From positions 124,001 through 188,000 of the forward strand of contig MKWE01000047.1 of the NCBI GenBank assembly GCA_001899585.1: a DNA stretch of 64,000 nucleotides. The letters run 5' to 3'. A program made the position numbers and the translations under genes. Below are positions 7,945 to 15,251 of the stretch, piece after piece (within the stretch, counting starts at the first letter, position 1; each line of letters opens with the position of its first letter). Under the pieces are notes generated by a model. The model was not told where the DNA came from, did no database searches, and worked only from the letters and a program-made list of their open reading frames with translations. The stretch is from Rhodospirillales bacterium 70-18 (GTDB lineage Bacteria; Pseudomonadota; Alphaproteobacteria; Acetobacterales; Acetobacteraceae).

Positions 7945-10839
7945 TTACGCCTTCGCGATCTGGCAGAGCGTGACCTTGGCTTCCTGCATGTAGGTCACCG
8001 GGTCGTAGCCATAGGTGGTCAGCGTGTTGACGCTCTCGCCCAGCACGTAGGGGTCGGCGCCCTTGGGGTATTTGTCGCGCTGGTCCACGCCCTGGAACCA
8101 GCCGGCGAAGTGGAACGGCATGAAGGCCACGCCGGGGCCGACGCGGTCGGTGACCAGGGCCTTCACCTTGGCCTTGCTGCCGGATTCGGCGCCGGTCACC
8201 CACACCCAGGCGCCGTCGGCGATGCCGCGCGCGGCGGCGTCCGCGGTGTTGACCTCGACGAACATCTCCTGCTGCAACTCGGCCAGCCACGGGTTGGACC
8301 GGGTTTCCTCGCCGCCGCCCTCGTATTCCACCAGCCGGCCGGAGGTGAGCACGATCGGGAACTGCTTGGCGATGCCGCGATCGACCGCGCTTTTCTGCAC
8401 GGTGGCGCCGATATTGGCCAGGCGGAACGCCTTGAAGTCCGGCAGGGTCGGGTATTTCGCCACCAGGTCGGGGCGCGGGGAGTAGATCGGCTCGCGGTGC
8501 ACCGGCACCGGGTCGGGCAGGTTCCAGGCATTGGCGCGCGCCTTGCCGTTGCCGTAGGGCATCACGCCGTGAGCGATGCAGACGCGCTGGATGCCGCCCG
8601 AGAGGTCGGTGGACCAGGACACGCCATCGGGCGCGTTGCCGCCGATCGCCTCGATGGTGGCGCGCTCGGCCGCGGTCAGGTCGCCGTCCCAGCCCAGCTT
8701 TTTGAGCACGCCCAGGGTGAATTCGGGATAGCCGTCCTTGATCTCCGAACCGAGCGAATACGAGCCCTCGGCCAGCAAGGTGGCGCCCTTGTATTCCACG
8801 CCGAAGCGGGCGCGGAAGGTGCCGCCGCCATCCTTCACGTGCAGGTTGGTGTTGTACAGCGTGTGGGTGCCCGGGTGCTTCAGCTCCGGCGTGCCCCAGC
8901 ACGGCCAGGGCAGGCCGTAGTAGTCGCCCTTCACCGGGCCGTCGCCGGCGCGCAGGGTGACGATGTCGAAGCTGGCCTGGTTCTCCATATGCGCCTTCAG
9001 CCGCTCCGGCGACTGGCCGGTATAGCCGGTGGACCAGCCGCCGCGGTTGATCTCGCGCAGGATGTCCTCCGGCGACGGATGTTTGCCATCTACCTTTATG
9101 TTCTTGCACAATTTATCCGCGAAGCCGAGGCGCTCGGCCAGCAGGTACATCGCCTCGTAGTCGTCCTTGCTCTCCCAGATCGGCTTGACCACCTGGGCGC
9201 CCCATTGCAGCGAGCGGTTGGAGGCGGTGCGGCTGCCCGAGGTTTCGAACTGGGTGCAGATGGGCAGCAGGTAGGTGCCGTTGCGGCGGTTGGAGACGGC
9301 GGCGAAGGTGGTGGGGTGCGGGTCGGCCACCACCAGAAGGTCGAGCTTCTCCAGCCCCTTCACCATCTCCGGCATGCGCGTCACGGTGTTGCCGCCATGG
9401 CCGAACACCACCATGGCGCGCACGTTGTCGCGCTGCGCCACCTGGTCCTTGGGGAAGGTCACCGCGTCGAACCAGCGGGTGGAGGGGATGCCCGGCGCCT
9501 CCATCATCGCCTTGCTGTCGAAACGCGAGAGCAGCCACGCGTAGTCGATCTCCCACACCCTCGCCCAGTGCTTCCAGGCGCCCTCCGCCAGCCCGTAATA
9601 GAGCGGCAGGGAGGTGACATCGAGCCCGAGGTCGGTGGCGCCCTGCACGTTGCAATGGCCGCGGAAGATGTTGGCGCCGGCGCCGAACTGGCCGACATTG
9701 CCGGTGGCCAGCAGCAGGATGCAGTAGGCGCGCACATTGGCGGTGCCGACGGTCTTCTGGGTGGCGCCCATGCACCAGATCAGCGTCGCCGGCTTCTGGT
9801 GGGCCATCATGTCGGCGACGCGCTTCAGCTGCTCGCCGGGCACGCCGGTCACCCGCTCCACCTCATCGGGCGTCCATTTGGCGACCTCCTTGCGGACATC
9901 GTCCATGCCGAACACGCGCTGGGCAATGAATTCAGTGTCTTCCCACTTGTTCTGGAACACGTGCCACAGGATGCCCCAGATGATCGGGATATCGGTGCCG
10001 GGGCGGATGCGGATGTAGTCGGTGGCGTGGGCGGCGGTGCGGGTGAAGCGCGGGTCGATCACCACCATGTTGGCGCGGTTGACCTCCTTGGCGATCAACA
10101 GGTGCTGCAACGACACCGGATGCGCCTCGGCCGGGTTGCCGCCCATGATGACCATGGTCTTGCTGCGCCGGATGTCGTTGTAGCTGTTGGTCATCGCGCC
10201 ATAGCCCCAGGTGTTGGCGACACCCGCGACCGTGGTGGAGTGGCAGATGCGCGCCTGGTGGTCCACCGTGTTGGTGCCCCACAGGGCGGCGAACTTGCGG
10301 TAGAGATACGAGCCCTCGTTGGAAAACTTGGCGCTGCCGAGCCAAAACACGCTGTCAGGCCCGGATTTTTCCCGGATATCGAGCAGTTTCGCGCCGATTT
10401 CGTCGATCGCCGTGGCCCAGTTGAGCTTCTGCCACTGCCCGTCCACCAGCTTCATCGGGCTGCGCAGGCGGCGCGTGCCCTTCACCAGTTCGCGCACCGA
10501 GGCGCCCTTGGCGCAGTGGCTGCCGCGGTTGATCGGGCTGTCGAAGGCCGGTTCCTGGCGCACCCACACGTCGTTCTGCACCTCGGCGATCACCGTGCAG
10601 CCGACCGAGCAATGGGTGCAGATGTTCTTCACCTGCTTCACCGGCAGCTTCGGGTCGATCGCCTCCGCCTCGGCGCGGCGGACGGCGCCCAGGCTGACGG
10701 CGGCGAGGCCGGCGGCGCCGGCGGTGAAGCCGGCGCGGCGCAGGAAGGCGCGGCGGTCGAGCACGCCGGAGGACAGGTCGCCCAGCACCGATTGCAGGCG
10801 GGTCTTCTGGACCTGGGCGTCCTTGCGCTTGATCAGCAT
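7945..10839 (-). CDS. Formate dehydrogenase alpha subunit (molybdopterin, Cys-type, Tat-exported)
   Basis: 964 residues, the catalytic subunit that oxidises formate to CO2 at a Mo/W-bis-pterin centre. An N-terminal Tat signal (DRRAFLRRAGF, residues 29-39) predicts folded export to the periplasm. The [4Fe-4S] site is CTHCSVGC (Cys74, 77, 81) plus Cys109. The Mo-ligand position, selenocysteine in E. coli FdnG, is Cys199 in 'ARICHSTT' followed by the catalytic His200, so no Sec machinery is needed. The C-terminal molybdopterin-binding domain ('LTSGRLVEYEGGGEETRSN') is intact. Downstream of the small Tat protein and HTH-TorD genes, upstream of beta and gamma. Confidence 0.96.
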   Translation of the reverse strand: MLIKRKDAQVQKTRLQSVLGDLSSGVLDRRAFLRRAGFTAGAAGLAAVSLGAVRRAEAEAIDPKLPVKQVKNICTHCSVGCTVIAEVQNDVWVRQEPAFDSPINRGSHCAKGASVRELVKGTRRLRSPMKLVDGQWQKLNWATAIDEIGAKLLDIREKSGPDSVFWLGSAKFSNEGSYLYRKFAALWGTNTVDHQARICHSTTVAGVANTWGYGAMTNSYNDIRRSKTMVIMGGNPAEAHPVSLQHLLIAKEVNRANMVVIDPRFTRTAAHATDYIRIRPGTDIPIIWGILWHVFQNKWEDTEFIAQRVFGMDDVRKEVAKWTPDEVERVTGVPGEQLKRVADMMAHQKPATLIWCMGATQKTVGTANVRAYCILLLATGNVGQFGAGANIFRGHCNVQGATDLGLDVTSLPLYYGLAEGAWKHWARVWEIDYAWLLSRFDSKAMMEAPGIPSTRWFDAVTFPKDQVAQRDNVRAMVVFGHGGNTVTRMPEMVKGLEKLDLLVVADPHPTTFAAVSNRRNGTYLLPICTQFETSGSRTASNRSLQWGAQVVKPIWESKDDYEAMYLLAERLGFADKLCKNIKVDGKHPSPEDILREINRGGWSTGYTGQSPERLKAHMENQASFDIVTLRAGDGPVKGDYYGLPWPCWGTPELKHPGTHTLYNTNLHVKDGGGTFRARFGVEYKGATLLAEGSYSLGSEIKDGYPEFTLGVLKKLGWDGDLTAAERATIEAIGGNAPDGVSWSTDLSGGIQRVCIAHGVMPYGNGKARANAWNLPDPVPVHREPIYSPRPDLVAKYPTLPDFKAFRLANIGATVQKSAVDRGIAKQFPIVLTSGRLVEYEGGGEETRSNPWLAELQQEMFVEVNTADAAARGIADGAWVWVTGAESGSKAKVKALVTDRVGPGVAFMPFHFAGWFQGVDQRDKYPKGADPYVLGESVNTLTTYGYDPVTYMQEAKVTLCQIAKA

Positions 10840-10858
10840 GCGGGCGTTCCCCTGGGCG

Positions 10859-11062
10859 TCAGTAGCGGTTGACGGCGTAGTACTGCTTCACGTGGGCGCT
10901 GTCCCTGTAGTGCGAGCCGCCCTTGCCCGCCGGCGGGGTCATCGCCTCGGCCGGCGCCGCGCGGCTGGCCAGGGCGGTTGCCGCGACCGCGCCGCCGATG
11001 CCCATCAGCGCCATGAAACGGCGGCGGACCGGTTGTTTTTGCGGTTTTTCCTGGTCGGCCAT
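10859..11062 (-). CDS. Small twin-arginine-signal protein of the formate dehydrogenase region
   Basis: 67 residues: a charged N-terminus, 'RRRFMALMGIGGAVAATALAS' (Tat-type signal, split here for length as RRRFMALMG + hydrophobic run), then 'HYRDSAHVKQYYAVNRY'. It matches the small formate-dehydrogenase-region Tat target family that regularly precedes the alpha-subunit gene; its role is unknown, possibly export or assembly. The ATG at 11062 has a GGAGG site 8 bases upstream. An ATG at 11083 overlaps the stop of the HTH-TorD gene (ATGA) and would add seven residues, so translational coupling is possible either way. Confidence 0.85.
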   Translation of the reverse strand: MADQEKPQKQPVRRRFMALMGIGGAVAATALASRAAPAEAMTPPAGKGGSHYRDSAHVKQYYAVNRY

Positions 11063-11079
11063 GGGCTGTGCCTCCGGTG

Positions 11080-11868
11080 TCATTGTGGCAGCTCGAAGGC
11101 CGCCGTCTCGATTTCCATCACCACCCGGCCGAGCGTGCCGACGGCGCGGTAGAACGTCGCCGCCTCGCAGCGTTCCATGTCGCGGAAGGCGGCGCGCGCC
11201 CAGGGTCGCAGGTGGCGGGCGAAGAAGACCGCGTCGTCGATCTCAGGCGTGCCGGCGCCGCCGTGGATCAGCGTGGCCATCACCTCGCAGACGAAGGCGA
11301 TGTGGTCCTCCGGCTCGGCCAGCCCCTCGGCGCGCACCAGGCCGAGGCGGTGCAGGTCGGCGCGCAGCTCGGCCAGCGGGCGTTCGTGCAGGAAGCCGGT
11401 GAGATAGTAGCTGGCATAGGGGAATAATTCGCCGCCGCCGACGCCGATCAGCAGGTCGAAATGCTCGCGGGCGGCGGCCTCGGCGGTGGTGGCGGCGGCG
11501 GCCCGCGCCAGCGCGGCACGGGCGGCGGCGAGGTCGCCAGCGCCAGCCGGGTCGGGAGTGGCGGCGAGCTGGCCGAGCAGGGCGGCATCGGGCGCGCGCC
11601 ACAGCAGGGCGGCCAGCAGGGCGTAGATGTCGGCGCGGGCGGCGGAGACCTCGTCCAGATCAGGGCGCGGCTGTGGCGCGGCCTCGCGGTACAGGTCGGG
11701 GCGCAGCAGGGTGCGGGGGATGCCGGTGGCGGCCTCCACGGCCAGCACGCGGTCGGGCGGGATGCGCTTCCAGCCGGAGATGGCGGGCTGGGAGACGCCG
11801 ATGCGCCGCGCCAGGGCGCTGACCCCGCCGGCCGCCTGGATTGCCGTGTCCAGCCCGCTTTCGCGCAT
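11080..11868 (-). CDS. Fusion of a YdaS/Cro-type HTH domain to a TorD/DmsD-type molybdoenzyme chaperone
   Basis: 262 residues in two parts. Residues 1-62 form a Cro/YdaS-like helix-turn-helix ('GVSALARRIGVSQPAISGWKR', cut for length at GVSALARRIGVSQPAISG). Residues about 76-262 are an all-helical TorD-family domain ('LFPYASYYLTGFLHERPL', 'EPEDHIAFVCEVMA', 'FYRAVGTLG'), the class that binds Tat signals and helps insert the Mo cofactor. As first gene of the catalytic operon it could couple folding of the alpha subunit to transcription; this is inference. ATG 11868 has AGGGGCGA upstream. A perfect 7-bp palindrome lies 54 bases before the start. Confidence 0.83.
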   Translation of the reverse strand: MRESGLDTAIQAAGGVSALARRIGVSQPAISGWKRIPPDRVLAVEAATGIPRTLLRPDLYREAAPQPRPDLDEVSAARADIYALLAALLWRAPDAALLGQLAATPDPAGAGDLAAARAALARAAAATTAEAAAREHFDLLIGVGGGELFPYASYYLTGFLHERPLAELRADLHRLGLVRAEGLAEPEDHIAFVCEVMATLIHGGAGTPEIDDAVFFARHLRPWARAAFRDMERCEAATFYRAVGTLGRVVMEIETAAFELPQ

Positions 11869-11922
11869 GTTCGCCCCTGGTTGGACCGCGCCGCAGTCCG
11901 GCGGCAGCCCGGTTCGACGACC

Positions 11923-11939
11923 CATAAGAATATCTTATG
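11923..11939. promoter_or_regulatory. Perfect palindrome CATAAGA-ATA-TCTTATG, candidate operator of the fdh operon
   Basis: Two exact 7-bp arms separated by 3 bases, in an AT-rich patch of the roughly 100-base gap between the DUF3306 stop and the HTH-TorD start. Position and symmetry fit a dimeric regulator acting on the catalytic operon; the HTH-TorD product itself or an unlinked LysR-type regulator are both possible. No direct evidence of binding. Confidence 0.55.
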
Positions 11940-11970
11940 CACCGTTGCACAAGGGCCGTGGGCAGCCGGA

Positions 11971-12531
11971 TCAGGCCGGCGTGGCGCCGCCGCCGCGCCG
12001 GCGTGGCGGTGGTGCGGCAACGGCGGCCGGCGTTGGCGGGGGAGCCGGGGCGGCGTCTGGCGGCGGCATGGCCGGGGCCGGCGGCGGGAGGCTTGCCTGC
12101 GCGGGCGCGGGCGGTGGGGGTGCGGGCGGTGGGGGTGCGGGCGGCTCGGGGGCGCCGATGGCGCGTTCCAGCAGCTTCGCCACGTTGTCCAGCGCGTCCA
12201 GCCTGCCATAGCCCGGCATGCCGCCCGGGGTGTTCCAGTCCCAGGCGTAGTCCGCCAGCCCGACGAAGTCGCGGATCGCCGGGTCGGCCATCCACAGGCG
12301 GCGCAGGGCGGCGGTTTTCCACGCTTCCGGCACCCGGCGGCCGAGCCACAGGGCGATGTCCTGCAACGGGATGGTCTCGGCCGGTGGCGGTTCCTCCATC
12401 GGCTCGGCGGGCGTGGGCGGCTCGGCGGGCGTGGGCGGCTCGGCCGGCGCGGGCACGACCGCCCTGCCCTGCCCGCCCTGCTTTAGGCGCGCCCAGCGGC
12501 GGGCGAAGCCCTCGCGCTCCCCGGCGGTCAT
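11971..12531 (-). CDS. DUF3306 protein, formate-dehydrogenase associated
   Basis: 186 residues. The conserved core is 'GFARRWARLKQ' near the N-terminus and 'VPEAWKTAALRRLWMADPAI' plus 'GLADYAWDWNTPG' in the middle, matching the DUF3306 family; the rest is proline/alanine-rich, with tandem PPTPAE repeats before the core and a PAPPPP tail after it. Function unknown; the family is found beside DUF3305 and formate dehydrogenase genes. The start overlaps the DUF3305 stop (ATGA). An upstream extension of the open frame is Arg/Pro-rich shadow sequence and was rejected. Confidence 0.8.
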   Translation of the reverse strand: MTAGEREGFARRWARLKQGGQGRAVVPAPAEPPTPAEPPTPAEPMEEPPPAETIPLQDIALWLGRRVPEAWKTAALRRLWMADPAIRDFVGLADYAWDWNTPGGMPGYGRLDALDNVAKLLERAIGAPEPPAPPPPAPPPPAPAQASLPPPAPAMPPPDAAPAPPPTPAAVAAPPPRRRGGGATPA

Positions 12532-13025
12532 TCGTCGTCCTCCAGGGCCGGGCGGCGGTGCGGGCCGGCGGGGCCGGCGCGGTCGCGCTGGCGCTTGAGG
12601 AAGGGGCGCTCCACATGGTGCGCCGCGATGAAGGCGGCCAGCAGGGCGGCGATTTCGGAGGGCATCGGCACCGCCTCCACGATGTCGTCGCCGGCCTCGG
12701 TATAGGCCTCGCCCTCGGCCGGGTCGGGGGTGACGAAGCGGATGGCCAGCGGCGCGTCCTCGGCGGGGCGGCAGGCGATCCACATGCGCGGCGTGCCGCT
12801 GGCCAGGTTGTCGCGGTAGGTGGCGGTATCGGTGCGGTGCAGCTCCATGGCGACCGCCCCGGCATAGAAGCGTTCGGTGGTGCCCTCGTGCCCCAGGCTG
12901 GACCAGGGCGGCAGGTCGGGCACGCCGGGCAGCACCGCCACCGGCAGCCAGGCATGCTCGATCCAGGGCGAGACGGCGACCCGCCGCTCCACCACCACGC
13001 CGACCATGAAGGTCTCGGTGGCCAT
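12528..13025 (-). CDS. DUF3305 protein, formate-dehydrogenase associated
   Basis: 165 residues. The family signature is at the N-terminus: 'FMVGVVVERRVAVSPWIEHAW' (split as MVGVVVERR and SPWIEHAWLPVAVLPG), followed by 'YAGAVAMELHRTDTATYRDN' and a C-terminal 'HHVERPFLKRQRDR'. Function unknown. It is translationally coupled on both sides: its ATG shares a base with the DUF6352 stop (TGATG) and its stop overlaps the DUF3306 start (ATGA). Its constant pairing with DUF3306 and formate dehydrogenase suggests an assembly or maturation task. Confidence 0.82.
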   Translation of the reverse strand: MATETFMVGVVVERRVAVSPWIEHAWLPVAVLPGVPDLPPWSSLGHEGTTERFYAGAVAMELHRTDTATYRDNLASGTPRMWIACRPAEDAPLAIRFVTPDPAEGEAYTEAGDDIVEAVPMPSEIAALLAAFIAAHHVERPFLKRQRDRAGPAGPHRRPALEDDE

Positions 13026-14011
13026 CAGGCGACTTCCATCAGGGGCAGCCCGGCCAGCAGGTTGTGCGGCTTCAGGCGCAGGGTGCGGTCCGGCGCCATG
13101 GCCAGCAGCAGATACACCGGCCGGCCGCGCGCCTGCGGCAGCATCGCCGCCTCGTCCTCGGCGATCAGGCGGAACAGGGCGAGCAGCCGGTCGGCGCCCT
13201 CCGGCGCCTCGCCGCGCCACAGCGCGTTGCCGATGCGCGTCGCCTCGCCGTCCAGGCCGACGAACCAGCGCCAGTCGCGGTCTTCGATGCGCTCCAGCGG
13301 GTCGATCTCCACGCGCAGGCCGAGCAGGTGGCGCAGCCAGAGCCGCAGGGCGGCGGCCAGCGCCGGGCGGGCGGCGGCGAGGTCCAGCACCATGTCGTGC
13401 GCGTCGCTGCGGCCCCAGTAGGTATCGGCGTTGGCCTCGCCCAGCACGTCCAGCGCCTCGGCGGCGGGGCCGCCCAGCATGGCCAGCAGCGGCGAGGCCT
13501 GGCGGGCCGCCTCGTGGCCCTCGATCGCCTCGGCATCGGCCAGCAGCACGCGGCCCTGGTGGTGGGTGACGCGCTGCGGGCGGAAGAACAACTCGGCGGC
13601 GCGCACGGTGGCGGCGTCGGTGCAGCCGTCCAGCGCGTTGCGCAGGATGACGTGGGTGAACTGGGCGAACACCAGCGGCGGCACCTCGGCGGCATCGGTG
13701 CGGACCAGCCGCAGATAGGCCGCCTCCAGGCTCGGCTCGGCCATGAGGGCGGCGCGCAGGCGCAGGAACACGCCCCAGTTGTCGCGCGCATCCGGGTCGG
13801 CCAGGGCGGCGAGCCCGGCCTCGGCGACCGGGGCGGCGGGAGCGGCCATCAGGCGGGCATGCAGCGCGCGCTCGGCCTCGCACGCCTCCGGCGGCGGCAT
13901 CAGCTCGGGGCGGGCGAGGTAGAGACGGAGGAAATCGTCGGTCAGGCGCAGCCGCCCGTCCGCCCCGCGATCGAGCAGCAGATGGCCGGAGGAAACCCAG
14001 AACTCGTTCAT
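13025..14011 (-). CDS. DUF6352 protein, formate-dehydrogenase associated
   Basis: 328 residues, starting 'MNEFWVSSGHLLLDR' and containing 'DFLRLYLARPELMPPPEAC', 'HVILRNALDGC' and 'RAAELFFRPQRVT', consistent with the DUF6352 family. No signal peptide or membrane segment, so cytoplasmic. No enzymatic motif is recognisable. ATGA overlap with the upstream DUF6505 gene indicates coupled translation. A role in formate dehydrogenase biogenesis is inferred from neighbours only. Confidence 0.78.
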   Translation of the reverse strand: MNEFWVSSGHLLLDRGADGRLRLTDDFLRLYLARPELMPPPEACEAERALHARLMAAPAAPVAEAGLAALADPDARDNWGVFLRLRAALMAEPSLEAAYLRLVRTDAAEVPPLVFAQFTHVILRNALDGCTDAATVRAAELFFRPQRVTHHQGRVLLADAEAIEGHEAARQASPLLAMLGGPAAEALDVLGEANADTYWGRSDAHDMVLDLAAARPALAAALRLWLRHLLGLRVEIDPLERIEDRDWRWFVGLDGEATRIGNALWRGEAPEGADRLLALFRLIAEDEAAMLPQARGRPVYLLLAMAPDRTLRLKPHNLLAGLPLMEVA

Positions 14012-14550
14012 GGCACGCCGCCCGGCAGGTGGCGCAGATCGACCGCTTCGGCGGCCTCGTCGCTCTCCACCAGGGCGAACACCGGGGCGAACACCGGGGC
14101 GGCACGGTCGGCACGGCGGGTCAGGGTGCGGAAACGCTCGGTGATCCCGCCATCGGACCAGAGGCGGTGCACGGCGACCACGGTGCCGGCCGGCAGGTCG
14201 CAGAGGCTGGCGGCGAAGGCCAGCTCCTCGCGCGCGGCCGCCTGCGCGGCGGCTGCGTCGGGGGCGCCGAAGTGGGTGCGCAGCCGTGCCGCCAGCATGG
14301 CCTCGGCGGCCGCATATTCGGCGGCGCTGGCCTCGGTCACCTCGACCAGCGTGGACCAGCCGAGGCTGTCGATGCCCAGGAAGCCGGAGCGCAGCGCCAC
14401 GCGGGCCTTATGGGTGGCCGGCTCCGCCTCGCCGTGGAAGACGAAGGCACCGGAGACTGCCCATTCGCCCGGCTCGGCGGCGCGGTCGAACACGAAGCGG
14501 TCGGACGGGTCCAGGCGCAGGGTGCGCGGCAGCTTCATGCACACGGTCAT
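14008..14550 (-). CDS. DUF6505 protein, formate-dehydrogenase associated
   Basis: 180 residues; 'KLPRTLRLDPSDRFVFDRAA' and 'GEWAVSGAFVF' near the N-terminus and 'LGWSTLVEV' in the middle match the DUF6505 family. Cytoplasmic by sequence, function unknown. The ATG at 14550 overlaps the stop of the ligase-like gene (ATGA); a second ATG at 14538 is nearer the conserved start. It is the second gene of a tightly overlapping five-gene run (15191 to 11971). Confidence 0.75.
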   Translation of the reverse strand: MTVCMKLPRTLRLDPSDRFVFDRAAEPGEWAVSGAFVFHGEAEPATHKARVALRSGFLGIDSLGWSTLVEVTEASAAEYAAAEAMLAARLRTHFGAPDAAAAQAAAREELAFAASLCDLPAGTVVAVHRLWSDGGITERFRTLTRRADRAAPVFAPVFALVESDEAAEAVDLRHLPGGVP

Positions 14551-15191
14551 GCCGGCATCTCCACGCGCAGCCGGCCGGTGGCGGGGTCGAACCAGGTGGG
14601 CGTGGCCGGCAGGTGGGCCGTGTCCGGCAGCACCGTGCCGGGCCAGCGCCGCCGCCAGCGGGCGGGCTGGGAGGGCGGGCCGAGGGTCGCCCATTCGTCC
14701 AGCGCCACCATCAGGTGGCTGGCGAAGCCCTCCACCAGCGCCGCCGGGGAGAAATCCTCGAACCCCTCCTCGGCCAGGGCCGGGGGCGGCGGCGCGGCAT
14801 CGGGGTCGGCGGCGGCGCGCAGGGTGAAGGCGAACACCAGCCAGTCCGGCACCTGGTCGCCGGCGCAGCCCTCCGGCCAGGCCAGGCGGCCGCCGCCGAC
14901 CAGCCCGCCATCGAAGCGCAGCGCGTCCGGCCAGTCGAACAGCAGCGGCTTTTCCGGCGGGCATTCGGCCGCCAGCGCGTCGGCCAGGGCGTTCATGCCG
15001 GCGAACAGCACCAGCCGGGCGGTGGCCAGCGCCTCCAGCGGCTCCAGCACCACGGCGCATTCGACCATGCCGCCGCCGGCGTGCCAGGCCAGCGTGCCGG
15101 CCCCCTCCGCCGGCGCCAGCGCGACCGCGCAGGCGAGCGCGTCACCCTGCGGGGCGGCGAATTCCGTGTAGGGCGGCGGCAGGCGCAGCAT
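14547..15191 (-). CDS. Biotin/lipoate A/B protein ligase-like protein of the formate dehydrogenase cluster
   Basis: 214 residues. The sequence ('PPYTEFAAPQGDAL', 'GTLAWHAGGGMVECAVVLEP', 'FEDFSPAALVEGFASHLM') resembles the biotin/lipoate ligase-like proteins regularly seen beside these DUF genes. The classical GRGRxGR nucleotide loop of biotin ligases is not evident; the corresponding stretch reads HAGGGM, so ligase activity is doubtful. First gene of the overlapping accessory run; its ATG lies 60 bases from the divergent ferredoxin gene, so the gap must contain both promoters. Confidence 0.7.
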   Translation of the reverse strand: MLRLPPPYTEFAAPQGDALACAVALAPAEGAGTLAWHAGGGMVECAVVLEPLEALATARLVLFAGMNALADALAAECPPEKPLLFDWPDALRFDGGLVGGGRLAWPEGCAGDQVPDWLVFAFTLRAAADPDAAPPPPALAEEGFEDFSPAALVEGFASHLMVALDEWATLGPPSQPARWRRRWPGTVLPDTAHLPATPTWFDPATGRLRVEMPA

Positions 15192-15251
15192 GCTCTCTCC
15201 CGTGCGGCGGCGTTGTGCCAGTATAGGCGCCGCGGCGGCAAAGGACGACAG

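Noticed and set aside
10200..10270. Possible selenocysteine (in-frame TGA) in the formate dehydrogenase alpha subunit
   Set aside because: The position corresponding to Sec is an ordinary Cys codon (ARICHST); no in-frame TGA was found.
7765..10872. 1035-codon open frame on the plus strand opposite the formate dehydrogenase alpha and beta genes
   Set aside because: Composition is His/Arg/Gly-rich without any domain; it is the antisense shadow of conserved genes in G+C-rich DNA.
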